Below, one piece after another: positions 1-9,380 of a stretch of 64,000 nt of DNA. A program made the translations under genes and the position numbers. A model generated the notes under the pieces. That model saw nothing but the letters and a program-made list of their open reading frames with translations, ran no database searches and was not told the DNA's origin. The stretch's first letter is position 1. Each line of letters starts with the position of its first letter. Origin of the DNA: Bacillota bacterium (lineage in GTDB: Bacteria > Bacillota > Clostridia > Lachnospirales > Lachnospiraceae); NCBI GenBank assembly GCA_029558315.1, contig JAKQFQ010000472.1, forward strand, positions 1 to 64,000, read 5' to 3'.

Positions 1-2
1 TG

Positions 3-626
3 GAACAGGAGACAGAAACAATCATTCTTGAGGATGATGTGATTCCCTGTCCGGAATTCTTCCGATTCTGTCAGGAAATGTTAACGTATTATTGTGACAA
101 CCCACGTGTGATGATGGTATCAGGAACGAACCTGATGAAGAAGTATGCGATGACTAAGCCATATACCTTCTCCTGTTTCTCAAGCATTTGGGGATGGGCA
201 ACCTGGCGACGCGCCTGGAAGCTATATGATCCAGATGTAAGGGACTGGCCGGAAATGAAAAAAAATCATTCTTTTAGATGTGTTCAGAGCGGACTGGCTT
301 ATCTGTTCCTAAAACGCAATATAGAGAGCGTGTACACGAAGAAGAAAGATACCTGGGATATACAGTGGGATTATTGCAGACATAAAAACAAGGGATTAGG
401 CATCGTACCCCGAGAGAATTTAATTAGAAATATTGGCTTTGACAGAGAAGATGCAACACATACCAAGGAAGGCAGTACAGAAGATTTTTCCTATGGACAA
501 ATGCATTTTCCGATAGAGAAAGGTAATGTGGTTAAACGGGATACTGAGTATGATAAAGCATATATACATAAATATTTTGGAATGAAAAAAATACTGGATT
601 ATGTGCGAAAAAAGTTGAGCAAATAG
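3..626 (+). CDS. Glycosyltransferase, GT-A type, 5' end cut by the window
   Basis: The reading frame is open from the first bases, so the start lies upstream of the window. The visible 207 residues begin next to an ILEDD acidic motif, which in GT-A folds binds the metal and nucleotide-sugar. A SIWGWATWRRAW stretch follows, seen in the HlpA-like (hemolytic protein-like) sugar transferase group. No membrane segment is visible, so a cytoplasmic enzyme acting on a lipid-linked sugar is likely. The next gene, a KdsC-like phosphatase, starts 27 bases downstream, which suggests one transcript. The sugar donor and linkage cannot be read from sequence. The glycosyltransferase call is fairly safe; the subgroup is less so. 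Confidence 0.7.
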   Translation, partial: EQETETIILEDDVIPCPEFFRFCQEMLTYYCDNPRVMMVSGTNLMKKYAMTKPYTFSCFSSIWGWATWRRAWKLYDPDVRDWPEMKKNHSFRCVQSGLAYLFLKRNIESVYTKKKDTWDIQWDYCRHKNKGLGIVPRENLIRNIGFDREDATHTKEGSTEDFSYGQMHFPIEKGNVVKRDTEYDKAYIHKYFGMKKILDYVRKKLSK

Positions 627-652
627 GATTCATTACAGGAAAGGGCAATTGT

Positions 653-1150
653 ATGAAGCAGCAAAAACCATGGGAACATATTTCTTTAATTGTATATGAT
701 TTTGACGGTGTTATGACGGATAATCGGGTCATGGTGGATCAGCATGGGGTTGAGAGTGTGATGGTGAACCGTGGTGATGGCTATGGAATTGCGCAGATTA
801 AGAAAATGGGAATTTTGCAGGTGATTATTTCCACAGAGACGAACGAAGTAGTAAAAAGGCGGGCGGAGAAACTCCAAATTGATATCATTCACGGAGTGGA
901 AGATAAGAGGAGTATTCTACAGAATTATTGTATAGAACAGAAGATAGCATTGGAAAATGTCCTGTTCCTCGGTAATGATTTGAATGATTATGATGCAATG
1001 ATGATTACCGGATTCCGGGGAGCTCCGGCAGATGCAGAGGAAGAGATACTTGCAATTGCTGACTGGATATCCAAGTCCAATGGCGGCTATGGAGTGATTC
1101 GGGAGCTGTATAGAAAACTTAGCAGTATAAGTCAAATTGCAAGAAGGTAG
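653..1150 (+). CDS. KdsC-like HAD phosphatase
   Basis: This 165-residue protein has the HAD nucleophile motif YDFDGVMTDN near residue 16 and the distal motif LGNDLNDYDAM near residue 105. Length and motifs match the cap-less KdsC group. Members dephosphorylate 3-deoxy-octulosonate 8-phosphate or nonulosonate 9-phosphates, or form the C-terminal half of some CMP-acylneuraminate synthetases. A Gram-positive glycan locus makes a nonulosonate or related keto-sugar phosphate more plausible than KDO. No partner synthase or cytidylyltransferase is in the window, though one could lie upstream. The ATG is preceded by GGAAAGGG at suitable spacing. The HAD family is secure; the substrate is inference. 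Confidence 0.8.
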   Translation: MKQQKPWEHISLIVYDFDGVMTDNRVMVDQHGVESVMVNRGDGYGIAQIKKMGILQVIISTETNEVVKRRAEKLQIDIIHGVEDKRSILQNYCIEQKIALENVLFLGNDLNDYDAMMITGFRGAPADAEEEILAIADWISKSNGGYGVIRELYRKLSSISQIARR

Positions 1151-1162
1151 GAAGAATTAGGA

Positions 1163-1981
1163 ATGAGTAAAATAACAGTGATTACTCCGACCTGGAACCA
1201 GGCTGAGTATATCGCAGATACAATAGAATCTGTACTTTGCCAGACACATCAGAATCTGGAATACATTATTATTGACAACTGCTCTGACGATGGTACGCAA
1301 GAGATTGTAGAAGAGTACCAGAAGAAAGATATAAGAATCCGATATCTTAGAGAGAAGGATCATGGACAGGCAGAGGCAATTAATAAGGGGTTAAGAATGG
1401 CAACCGGAGAGATTGTCTGCTGGCTTAATTCTGATGATTTTTTCTTCGATTATGAAGTCTTTACAAAAGTAGATTCCCATTTCAACCAGAAAAGTGACGT
1501 TGGTGTCATTGTTGGAGATGGATGGTATTGCGATAAATCCAAGAAAATGACAGAATATAATGAATCAGATCGTAAGGTACCCAAGTGGGTTCTGAGCAGG
1601 TGGTATTATATCGTTCAGCCTTCGGTATTCTGGCGAAAAACAGACTTATGTCTGGATGAGAATTATCACTATGTATTTGATTGGAAATTTTTTATCGGGA
1701 TGTTTGGAAAGTGTCAGGTCTATTATTCTCATGAACCTTATTCTGTTTATCGAATGTATGAGGATAATAAAACCGGTCAGGATAATGCAAAGCGAAAGTT
1801 AGAAATCTATCTTCTGCAAAAGGAATTGGGCGTCAGCCGATGCAACACTGCATGGTGCCGTTATGTCTATCAGATTTATCAAAAGTCGGAAGAACGAAAC
1901 AAACCGTCCATGAAGAAGAATGTGGATCGCCTGAGTCGCATTCTCTTTCATCTGAGCGGAAAGCGAATCTGCAGCTTTTAA
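1163..1981 (+). CDS. Family 2 glycosyltransferase
   Basis: This 272-residue single-domain GT2 opens with ITVITPTWNQAEYI, the usual first strand and loop. IIIDNCSDDGT follows near residue 36, and WLNSDD near residue 90 is the DXD-like metal site. The downstream part has a YHYVFDWKFFIGMFG region, as in GT2 enzymes that act on wall or capsule glycans. No membrane segment is evident. It starts 12 bases after the phosphatase stop, with AGGAAGAATTAGGA before the ATG, so it is probably co-transcribed. A separate promoter lies just after this gene, which may end the first transcription unit. Donor and acceptor are unknown. Confidence 0.85.
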   Translation: MSKITVITPTWNQAEYIADTIESVLCQTHQNLEYIIIDNCSDDGTQEIVEEYQKKDIRIRYLREKDHGQAEAINKGLRMATGEIVCWLNSDDFFFDYEVFTKVDSHFNQKSDVGVIVGDGWYCDKSKKMTEYNESDRKVPKWVLSRWYYIVQPSVFWRKTDLCLDENYHYVFDWKFFIGMFGKCQVYYSHEPYSVYRMYEDNKTGQDNAKRKLEIYLLQKELGVSRCNTAWCRYVYQIYQKSEERNKPSMKKNVDRLSRILFHLSGKRICSF

Positions 1982-2003
1982 TAGGATTCCAATGGAGATC
2001 CGG

Positions 2004-2032
2004 TTGTAAGTGTATTAAAATTTAGTTATAAT
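2004..2032 (+). promoter_or_regulatory. Sigma-A type promoter before the GT2 at 2059
   Basis: A TTGTAA -35 box (2004-2009) and a perfect TATAAT -10 box (2027-2032) are separated by 17 bases. Transcription would start near 2039, about 20 bases before the ATG at 2059. This fits the 77-base gap between two otherwise tightly packed genes. Confidence 0.65.
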
Positions 2033-2058
2033 AAACGGGCAGAATCTAGGAGACTGGC

Positions 2059-2898
2059 ATGGAACAGGAAAAATCACAAATCAATATTGCGGTGTTGATG
2101 ACATGCTTTAACCGAAAACAACAGACTATCGAATGTATCAGGTCGCTGCTGAATAATGGGACAGAATATCACTATTCCTTTGTGATTACTGATGCTGCGA
2201 GTACAGATGGAACCAGTGATGCAATCCGGGCAATGAATGAAGATACGATTATTCTTAACGGTACCAGTAATTTGTTCTGGAATGGCGGTATGGTTCATAC
2301 ACTTGATTATGCACTGAAGAATTGTGAACACTACGATTATGTTATGCTGGTGAATGATGATGTCACTTTTTATCCCAATATGATGCAACCGCTTCTTACG
2401 AGATTACAGCAGACAGACGCAGATGTAATCGTTGGCGCAACCAGGGATCATCAGGGTAAAACAAGTTATGGTGGCGTAAAAATGTTATCCAGACATTTTG
2501 CAAGATTCGCATTACAGGACCCAACAGAGGAAGTTCTGGAGTGTGATACCTTTAATTGCAACTGCATACTGATGGGACGTGATACCTTTATAAAAGCCGG
2601 AAACCTCGATCCAGCTTATGTCCATAGTATGGGGGATTATGATTATGGAATGTCGATTCATAAGTTGGGACTTCGAATCATTAGTTCTTCGGATTATGTA
2701 GGTGTATGTGATGATAACGACAATGCCAATACCTGGCGGGACTGTACTTTAACGCGCCGGGAACGGTTGAAAAAAAAGGAAGGCCCCAAGGGACTTCCAA
2801 GAAAAGACTGGTATCATTTCGTGAGAAAGAATTATGGCTTTTTTCCGGCCATATATCATTCTGCGACACCATATATAAGAATTTTACTTAAAAAATAA
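2059..2898 (+). CDS. Family 2 glycosyltransferase
   Basis: This 279-residue GT2 has VLMTCFNRKQQT at the start, ITDAASTDGT near residue 50, and VNDDVTF near residue 98 as the metal-binding DXD equivalent. SMGDYDYGMS near residue 195 fits the position of the catalytic acidic segment of the rhamnosyltransferase-like GT2 subgroup. There is no obvious membrane helix. TAGGAGA precedes the ATG, and the gene follows a good promoter at 2004-2032. It is followed after 15 bases by the UDP-xylose synthase gene, so it may be the first gene of a new operon. A rhamnosyl- or xylosyltransferase role is guesswork from neighbours. Confidence 0.83.
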   Translation: MEQEKSQINIAVLMTCFNRKQQTIECIRSLLNNGTEYHYSFVITDAASTDGTSDAIRAMNEDTIILNGTSNLFWNGGMVHTLDYALKNCEHYDYVMLVNDDVTFYPNMMQPLLTRLQQTDADVIVGATRDHQGKTSYGGVKMLSRHFARFALQDPTEEVLECDTFNCNCILMGRDTFIKAGNLDPAYVHSMGDYDYGMSIHKLGLRIISSSDYVGVCDDNDNANTWRDCTLTRRERLKKKEGPKGLPRKDWYHFVRKNYGFFPAIYHSATPYIRILLKK

Positions 2899-2913
2899 TG
2901 AAGGAGGCAACAA

Positions 2914-3849
2914 ATGGGAAAACGTATTTTGGTAACCGGAGGTGCCGGTTTTCTGGGGTCACATCTTTGTGATCGTTTAATTCAGGAAGGAAATGATGTA
3001 ATTTGTCTGGATAATCTATATACAGGAAATAAGAACAATATTAGACATTTACTTGGACATCCCTATTTTGAATTTATTCGCCATGATATTATTGAACCGA
3101 TACATTTGGAGGTGGATCAGATTTACAATCTTGCCTGCCCTGCAAGTCCGGTGCATTACCAGTATAATCCAATTAAAACAACCAAAACCAGCGTTATTGG
3201 TGCCATGAACATGTTAGGCCTTGCCAAGCGAGTACATGCAAGAATTCTGCAGGCATCAACGTCTGAGGTATATGGAGATCCGGAAGTACATCCACAGCCG
3301 GAAAGCTACAGGGGATGTGTCAATACGATTGGAATCCGTTCCTGCTATGACGAAGGGAAGCGAGTTGCAGAGACTCTGTTCTTTGATTATAACAGAATGC
3401 ATCATCTTGATATTAAGGTAATGAGAATTTTTAATACCTATGGACCGAATATGCATCCGGCCGATGGAAGAGTGGTCTCTAATTTTATTGTTCAGGCTCT
3501 TAAAGGAGAAGACATCACGGTATTTGGAGATGGTAGCCAGACCAGAAGCTTCTGCTATGTGGATGATCTGATTGAGGGTATGGTTCGACTGATGAATTCC
3601 AGGGAAGGATTTACAGGACCGGTTAATATCGGTAATCCCGAAGAATTTACGATTAAGCAATTGGCAGAGATGGTCATTCGCCTTACCAACAGTACTTCGC
3701 AGATTGTATATCGTCCGTTGCCATCAGACGATCCTTTACAGAGAAAACCTGTAATTGATCTGGCCAAGAAGGAGCTTGGATGGGAACCGGCCATTCCTTT
3801 AGAAGAAGGATTAGTAAAAACGATTGACTATTTTAAAACAATTATATAG
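2914..3849 (+). CDS. uxs: UDP-glucuronate decarboxylase (UDP-xylose synthase)
   Basis: This 311-residue extended SDR has the NAD-binding [10 protein letters not shown] motif at residues 8-17. [17 protein letters not shown] near residue 72 is characteristic of UDP-xylose synthases. It also has STSEVYGDP and a YxxxK pair in [11 protein letters not shown] near residue 145. Family members convert UDP-glucuronate to UDP-xylose and CO2 in the cytoplasm. A UDP-glucose dehydrogenase (16740-18050) that can supply UDP-glucuronate is encoded in the same locus, so the full route from UDP-glucose to UDP-xylose is present. AAGGAGG sits ideally before the ATG. The family call is strong; other decarboxylating SDRs such as UDP-apiose synthase are less likely. 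Confidence 0.92.
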   Translation: MGKRILVTGGAGFLGSHLCDRLIQEGNDVICLDNLYTGNKNNIRHLLGHPYFEFIRHDIIEPIHLEVDQIYNLACPASPVHYQYNPIKTTKTSVIGAMNMLGLAKRVHARILQASTSEVYGDPEVHPQPESYRGCVNTIGIRSCYDEGKRVAETLFFDYNRMHHLDIKVMRIFNTYGPNMHPADGRVVSNFIVQALKGEDITVFGDGSQTRSFCYVDDLIEGMVRLMNSREGFTGPVNIGNPEEFTIKQLAEMVIRLTNSTSQIVYRPLPSDDPLQRKPVIDLAKKELGWEPAIPLEEGLVKTIDYFKTII

Positions 3850-3889
3850 TATTGGCAGTAACGATTGACACAGGAAGAGAAGCAGGCCT

Positions 3890-5884
3890 ATGATTCGTGA
3901 TTTAAGGTGTACGATTTTGAATACGAAGCTTACGGCAGCCACCGCATCGGAAGCGGTGGCTTTTTTAGGTGAGGGAATCAAAGAAGGCCTAAAAGGTCAG
4001 TATATCTGTAATGTTAGTGTCAATACGGTAATGTATGCCAGAAAGAAGGAAGCGTATCGTGAGATTCTGAATCATTCAGCAATGACACTGCCAAACAGCA
4101 GACAGCTTAGTGTTGAAATGAATACGCAGGGCTATCCGAATGCTGCCAGAATCGACATCGTAGATTTTATGGAGAAGTCCTTTGCCATGGCTGAAGAACG
4201 CGGACTAACCCAATTCTTATATGGTTCGACGCAGGAAAATCTGGAACAGCTTAAGAAGCATCTGCTTATGAAGTATCCTAAACTGAGAATTGTCGGAAGT
4301 TATGCACCACCATTTCATGCTATGGAGGAAGACGAGGATCAGGAAGTAACAAAGATGATTCAAAAATCCGCTGCTGATATGATCTGGGTAGGACTGGGAA
4401 TGCCTTTTCAGGAGGAATGGGTTGCGTCTCATGCTAAATGCTTTGACGGGGTAACCATTGCAGTAGGATATGGTTTGGATGTGTGCGCCGGAGTATTGAA
4501 GCAGGCACCCAAATGGATGAGAAAGTGTAGTCTGGACTGGATTTACAGGATGATGCTAGATCCCAAAAGACTGATGAAACGATATCTGGCACTTAATTTA
4601 AGATATATCTGGCTGACTGGCAAGAAAACGGTAAGAAATACGATAGCCTGGATACCGGCGTTGATTATGATTCTGGTTATTTTTGTGTTATCTTCACAGA
4701 CAGGAGTGGCTTCGAAGGAATCCAGTCAGTATCTGACACTCCAATTGGTCAATTCTGTAAAGAGTGGTGTGGACTACACGGCAATCGCACAGGCGGAGGC
4801 ACTGGAAGCACTGGATACACTTGTAAGAATGCTGGCACATATGGCAGAGTATGCCCTGCTGTCTCTTTTTATTGGACTGGCTGTTACCGTCAATGGAGTT
4901 AGAAAGAAGTTACGTTTGTTCTATATGAGTCTGCTTGGTGTCCTTGTGGCTTTAGCGGATGAATTCTTCCAGATCTTTATCCCGGGAAGGTATGGAGACC
5001 TGCTCGATGCACTTTTTGATTCTTTTGGAGTAATCGCAACAGCGATTCTCTTCTATATCATTGGACGCAATGTCAGAGCGAAAATAGAAATCCCTAAGAC
5101 TAAGGAACCAAGGAGACGAAAGTTTATGAACCTTTGTCTGGATGATATTTCTTTTGAAGATGCGGTAGAACGAATTGGCGATTTGGCAAAGAGCGAAGGA
5201 AAGCATTATGTGGTGACGCCTAATGTTGATCATGTAATTAAGATTGAGAACGATATTGAATTTCGCAGGCTTTACGAGGATGCGGATCTGATCCTTACGG
5301 ATGGAACTCCATTGATGTGGATTGCGGACTCACTTGGTTATCCAATTAAAGAGAAAATCCCAGGAGCGGATATGCTGCCACGTGTATGTGAAATGGCGGC
5401 AAAGAAAGGATATACGATGTTTTTCCTTGGTGCTGGCGAGGGAATTGCCCAAACAGCAGCAAAACGACTGATGAAACGTTATCAGGGGCTTAAGGTGATA
5501 GGATGTTATTCACCACCATTGGGATTTGAAAAAGACAGTAAGATGGTCGAAAAAGCGATAAAGGAAATTAACCAAAAGAGTGCAGATGTTCTTGTACTGG
5601 CACTTGGTTCACCTAAACAGGAAAAATTCCTCTACCAGCACAAAAATGAAATGAATTTTCATGTTGCCTTACCATTTGGAGCAGCGGTTGATTTTGAGGC
5701 TGGTGAAGTAAAACGTGCTCCCGGATGGATTCGTGCAATGGGAATGGAATGGTTTTATCGTTTTCTGCAGGAACCGGGGCGCTTGTTTCGCCGATATTTT
5801 ATAGAAGATATAATGATATTTTGGCTGGCATGGAAATACAGGAATGAAATCATCAGAATTGGAACAGAGGAGGATCAGATATGA
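3890..5884 (+). CDS. TagA/WecG - VanZ-like - TagA/WecG triple-domain fusion
   Basis: The 664-residue protein has three parts. Residues about 1-245 form a WecG/TagA/CpsF (GT26) domain. Residues about 248-392 form a hydrophobic VanZ-like domain with AHMAEYALL and DEFFQIFIPGRYGDLLD. Residues 413-664 form a second, canonical GT26 domain with TPNVDH, LTDGTP and GSPKQE motifs. GT26 enzymes usually add ManNAc or a related sugar to undecaprenyl-linked intermediates. In the N-terminal copy the motif corresponding to TDGTP reads PNSRQ, so the usual Asp is Asn69 and the Thr of TPN is Ser43. This suggests a non-catalytic or regulatory copy. The gene overlaps the next by four bases (ATGA). A possible internal start lies at 5126. 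Confidence 0.85.
   Translation: MIRDLRCTILNTKLTAATASEAVAFLGEGIKEGLKGQYICNVSVNTVMYARKKEAYREILNHSAMTLPNSRQLSVEMNTQGYPNAARIDIVDFMEKSFAMAEERGLTQFLYGSTQENLEQLKKHLLMKYPKLRIVGSYAPPFHAMEEDEDQEVTKMIQKSAADMIWVGLGMPFQEEWVASHAKCFDGVTIAVGYGLDVCAGVLKQAPKWMRKCSLDWIYRMMLDPKRLMKRYLALNLRYIWLTGKKTVRNTIAWIPALIMILVIFVLSSQTGVASKESSQYLTLQLVNSVKSGVDYTAIAQAEALEALDTLVRMLAHMAEYALLSLFIGLAVTVNGVRKKLRLFYMSLLGVLVALADEFFQIFIPGRYGDLLDALFDSFGVIATAILFYIIGRNVRAKIEIPKTKEPRRRKFMNLCLDDISFEDAVERIGDLAKSEGKHYVVTPNVDHVIKIENDIEFRRLYEDADLILTDGTPLMWIADSLGYPIKEKIPGADMLPRVCEMAAKKGYTMFFLGAGEGIAQTAAKRLMKRYQGLKVIGCYSPPLGFEKDSKMVEKAIKEINQKSADVLVLALGSPKQEKFLYQHKNEMNFHVALPFGAAVDFEAGEVKRAPGWIRAMGMEWFYRFLQEPGRLFRRYFIEDIMIFWLAWKYRNEIIRIGTEEDQI
5111..5128 (+). 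promoter_or_regulatory. Candidate internal ribosome site and start for a free C-terminal TagA domain
   Basis: AGGAG at 5111-5115 lies ten bases before an in-frame ATG at 5126-5128, codon 413 of the fusion gene. Initiation here would give a 252-residue GT26 protein, close to the length of stand-alone TagA enzymes, beginning exactly at the C-terminal domain boundary. This is inference from spacing and domain position only. Confidence 0.35.
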
Positions 5885-8214
5885 GAATAGCAATCGATCT
5901 GACCAGCCTTGATGATAATTTTTCGGGTCTGGAACGTTATGCAATGAGCTTATCAAAAGAACTGATTGAAGCAGGAAGCGGTGATCAGTTCTATTTGCTT
6001 TTTAAAAATCAGATTCCCAGGCTTATGAAACAGCAGGCCGCAATGGAGTCTGTTACACCGGTAATCGTTCGTGGAAAAAACAGATTGCTTGTAAACCAGT
6101 TGAGCTTGCCGTTGAAAATGAGCAGTATTCCTGCGGATGTTTATCTTTTTCCTGCATTTCCGGTTCCGCTGATGTTTCATAAAAATAATACTTTTGGTCT
6201 GATTGCCGATATGACTTGTTTTGACTGTCCGGATACGATGAAATCAAAAGCAAGACTGTTTTTTCGCGTGATGACGAAACATACGGCTAAGGTAAGTCGG
6301 GGGATTTTTACGATATCCGACTTCTCAGAAGGACGAATCACAGATATCCTGCAACTTAAACATCCGCAGATTCAGAAGGCATACTGTGGAATTGAGCGCA
6401 ATGATTTTATACCCAATTCTGCAAGAGAGAAGGAGATCAGGGATAAATATTCCCTGCCGGAGCGATTCCTTTTAAGCCTTTCTACAATTGAGCCAAGAAA
6501 GAATATTGAATTGCTGTTGAAAGCATACGCCAACCTGCTAGACGAAAAGATTAAGCTGCCACCACTGGTCCTTGCAGGAAGAAATGGATGGCTGATGGAG
6601 AAGAAAATAAACACAATTGATGATTCGATAAAGGACAGGATCATTTTTACCGGGTTTATTGAAGAACAGGACATTGCAACATTATACTCCATGGCAGAAT
6701 GTTTTATCTTTCCATCAAAATATGAAGGATTTGGAATGCCTCCATTGGAGGCACAGGCAGCAGGTGTTGCCAGAATTATTACTTCAGATACACCGGCACT
6801 TAGAGAAGTGATGGCAGATACGGCCACTTATTTTATCAATGAGGATGCCCGGAATCTGCAGAATGTATTAGCGAAGTATCGAGAGATTACTCCAACGACA
6901 AAACAGCAACGAGAGGAGAATCTGAACCGGTTTTCCTGGAGAGAATCGGCAGGTAATCTACGCGCCTGGATGGAATTGAGCTATGAACCTCCAAAACACC
7001 GCATAAAGGAACTTGTTCGAAGCATAATACCAAGACAGTGGATTAATCGACGTAACCAGCTAAGAGATCAAAAAGCATTAAGGAAAACAGCAGAAATGAT
7101 TTCGCAGTGGTCAGCACAACAGACTACAGCACCTGGATTAACACAAGGTGTTAATCTATATGGTGATGGAGCATCCCCGACGGGATTGGGACAAAGTGTT
7201 CGATTAATAGAAAATCTTCTATATCGCTCGCAGATGAAATACCATTATTATGCCTTTCCGCTGGAGGGAGAATTTCGTAAAACCAATTATAAAGTAAATC
7301 TGTTTCATATTCAGCCGGCGAAATGGCCGGAGTTTGTTAAGACATTTCCCAAAGAATGTCTGATAGGACATTATAATATTGCATATTGGCTATGGGAGAC
7401 TCCGTGTTTTCCAAAAGAATGGATCAGTGCCCTGGAATGCTTTGATGAAATATGGGTACCTTCCGAATATATTGCTGATGCAATCAAAAAGGTAACAGAG
7501 AAACCTGTCACGGTAATCCCATATGGTATGGAGATGGATGAGCTTACGAATGTAAATGAGATTCGTAAAAACTACAATATTCCAAAGGATGCGATTACGT
7601 ATCTAATCATGTATGATAGTTTAAGCGGATTGGAACGAAAGAACCCACAGGCAGCATTACAGGCTTTCTGCGGCGCATTTCCAAAGGAAAGAGAGAATGT
7701 CTGGATTATCTTGAAAGGAAAACATATGAGTGTTCGAAACAGATCGCATATTCAGACAATTATTAAGGATTATCAGAATCAGATCTGGATTGAGAATACG
7801 CTGGAAGAAAGTGCTGTCATGGAACTTCTTGCAATGAGTGATGTTCTGATTTCGTTACATCATGCGGAAGGATTTGGACTGCCATTGGCTGAAGCGATGT
7901 TTCAGAGAACCGCAGTGGTTGCGACAGGATGGTCCGGTAACATGGAGTTTATGAAAGAATCCAATAGCTGTCTTGTCCCGTATTCCATGACAACCTTAAA
8001 AAAGGATGCCGGACCGTACCCAAAAGGGACGGAATGGGCCAAACCGGATGTGGAGGCAGCGGCCAGGTGGATTCGTAATCTTGCAGATCAGCCGCAATGC
8101 TTACAGGATAGAAAGAACAGGGCAGGCAAAGAAATCAGAGAATTGCTATCCGTTGACGCAATGACACAGCGGATATCGAAACGTTTGGGAGAAATATTCC
8201 AAATGGAGGAGTAA
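5881..8214 (+). CDS. Double-domain GT4 glycosyltransferase
   Basis: The 777-residue protein is two GT-B (GT4) enzymes in tandem. The first, residues about 1-375, starts MRIAIDLTSLDDNFSGLERY and carries the EX7E motif as EGFGMPPLE near residue 281. The second, residues about 415-777, begins with GDGASPTGLGQSVR and carries EGFGLPLAE near residue 663. Both keep the acidic pair typical of retaining GT4 enzymes, so both may be active and add two consecutive sugars, possibly mannosyl or D-rhamnosyl given the GDP-sugar genes nearby. The start codon overlaps the stop of the fusion gene before it, indicating translational coupling. The next GT4 starts immediately after its stop. Confidence 0.88.
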   Translation: MRIAIDLTSLDDNFSGLERYAMSLSKELIEAGSGDQFYLLFKNQIPRLMKQQAAMESVTPVIVRGKNRLLVNQLSLPLKMSSIPADVYLFPAFPVPLMFHKNNTFGLIADMTCFDCPDTMKSKARLFFRVMTKHTAKVSRGIFTISDFSEGRITDILQLKHPQIQKAYCGIERNDFIPNSAREKEIRDKYSLPERFLLSLSTIEPRKNIELLLKAYANLLDEKIKLPPLVLAGRNGWLMEKKINTIDDSIKDRIIFTGFIEEQDIATLYSMAECFIFPSKYEGFGMPPLEAQAAGVARIITSDTPALREVMADTATYFINEDARNLQNVLAKYREITPTTKQQREENLNRFSWRESAGNLRAWMELSYEPPKHRIKELVRSIIPRQWINRRNQLRDQKALRKTAEMISQWSAQQTTAPGLTQGVNLYGDGASPTGLGQSVRLIENLLYRSQMKYHYYAFPLEGEFRKTNYKVNLFHIQPAKWPEFVKTFPKECLIGHYNIAYWLWETPCFPKEWISALECFDEIWVPSEYIADAIKKVTEKPVTVIPYGMEMDELTNVNEIRKNYNIPKDAITYLIMYDSLSGLERKNPQAALQAFCGAFPKERENVWIILKGKHMSVRNRSHIQTIIKDYQNQIWIENTLEESAVMELLAMSDVLISLHHAEGFGLPLAEAMFQRTAVVATGWSGNMEFMKESNSCLVPYSMTTLKKDAGPYPKGTEWAKPDVEAAARWIRNLADQPQCLQDRKNRAGKEIRELLSVDAMTQRISKRLGEIFQMEE

Positions 8215-9366
8215 ATGAAAAAAATTGCAATAATCAATCAGCGATATGGCAAGGAAGTGATTGGCGGATCTGAATACTACACCATGCTTTTAGCCAATCG
8301 ACTAAAAAAAGAATATGAGGTTGAGATATTGACCAGTCGTTCCCTGACCTATGATACATGGGGCAATGACTATCCCAACGAGGAATGGATAGATGATATT
8401 CATGTGCGAAGATTTGATGTGGAAGGAAAACGACATTTATTTCTTAGAAAAATCATCAGAAACCTGATTATACGACTTCATTGGAAAGGAAAAAAACTGG
8501 AAGAAATCTGGCTTCGTGTATTGGGACCATATCTTCCGGGGTTGATAAAGTTTCTAAAGGAACATGCCAGTGAATATGACAGGTTTATCTTTGTTACATA
8601 CCTGTATTATCCGACGGTTATGGGATTGCCACTGGTCATGGAACGGTCTGTATTTATCCCGACAGCGCATGATGAACCCTATATCAATCTTGGCGTTTAT
8701 AAAGATTTATTTACCAGAAGTCATGCAATTGGTTATCTGACGCAGGAAGAAAAGGAAATGGTGGAACACAAATTCCATAATGAAGCAATTTTAAATGAGG
8801 TGATTGGAACTGGTATTGAGGTGCCTGATTCAATCAGTTCAGAGCAGTTTTTTTCAAAATACAAGATTCAGGGTAAGTATCTATTGTATGTGGGAAGAAT
8901 TGAACCAATGAAAGGATGCAGAGAGATGTTCGATGCATTCATTGAGATGAGGCAACAACGAGAGGATCTTTTACTTGTTGTGATTGGTAAAGATTACATG
9001 AAGATACCGGAATCGGATGGAATTCGCTTTCTGGGCACTGTCTCGGAGAAAGATAAATTTGCTGCAATGCAGGGAGCAGCTGCGCTGTGGTTACCATCTG
9101 CGAATGAGAGTCTTTCCCTTGTGGTCCTAGAAGCGATGGCTGTTGGTACACCGGTGCTGGTGAATGGACAATGTCTGGTATTGGAGGGACATTGCAGAAA
9201 AAGTCAGGCTGGAATTGCATATCACAATGCAGATGAAATGAAAGAGGGAATTGAGAACTTCTTTACAAAAGAGCATTGGGAAATGCGAAAGAATGCCAAA
9301 GCGTATGTACAAAATAATTACACCTGGGAAATGGTCATGAAGAAACTGCAGCGTTTACTGGCATAG
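8215..9366 (+). CDS. GT4 glycosyltransferase
   Basis: This 383-residue GT-B enzyme has an N-terminal acceptor domain with NQRYGKEVIGGSEYYT. Its C-terminal GT4 donor domain includes YLLYVGRIEPMKGC near residue 222 and NESLSLVVLEAMAVGTPV near residue 298. The motif reads ESLSLVVLE rather than the commoner EGFGLPLLE, but the two glutamates at the EX7E spacing are present. The ATG follows directly on the stop of the double GT4, with GGAGGAG inside the upstream gene, so the two are translationally coupled. An ABC flippase follows 15 bases later. The specific sugar is unknown. Confidence 0.87.
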   Translation: MKKIAIINQRYGKEVIGGSEYYTMLLANRLKKEYEVEILTSRSLTYDTWGNDYPNEEWIDDIHVRRFDVEGKRHLFLRKIIRNLIIRLHWKGKKLEEIWLRVLGPYLPGLIKFLKEHASEYDRFIFVTYLYYPTVMGLPLVMERSVFIPTAHDEPYINLGVYKDLFTRSHAIGYLTQEEKEMVEHKFHNEAILNEVIGTGIEVPDSISSEQFFSKYKIQGKYLLYVGRIEPMKGCREMFDAFIEMRQQREDLLLVVIGKDYMKIPESDGIRFLGTVSEKDKFAAMQGAAALWLPSANESLSLVVLEAMAVGTPVLVNGQCLVLEGHCRKSQAGIAYHNADEMKEGIENFFTKEHWEMRKNAKAYVQNNYTWEMVMKKLQRLLA

Positions 9367-9380
9367 ATGGGAGAACAACG

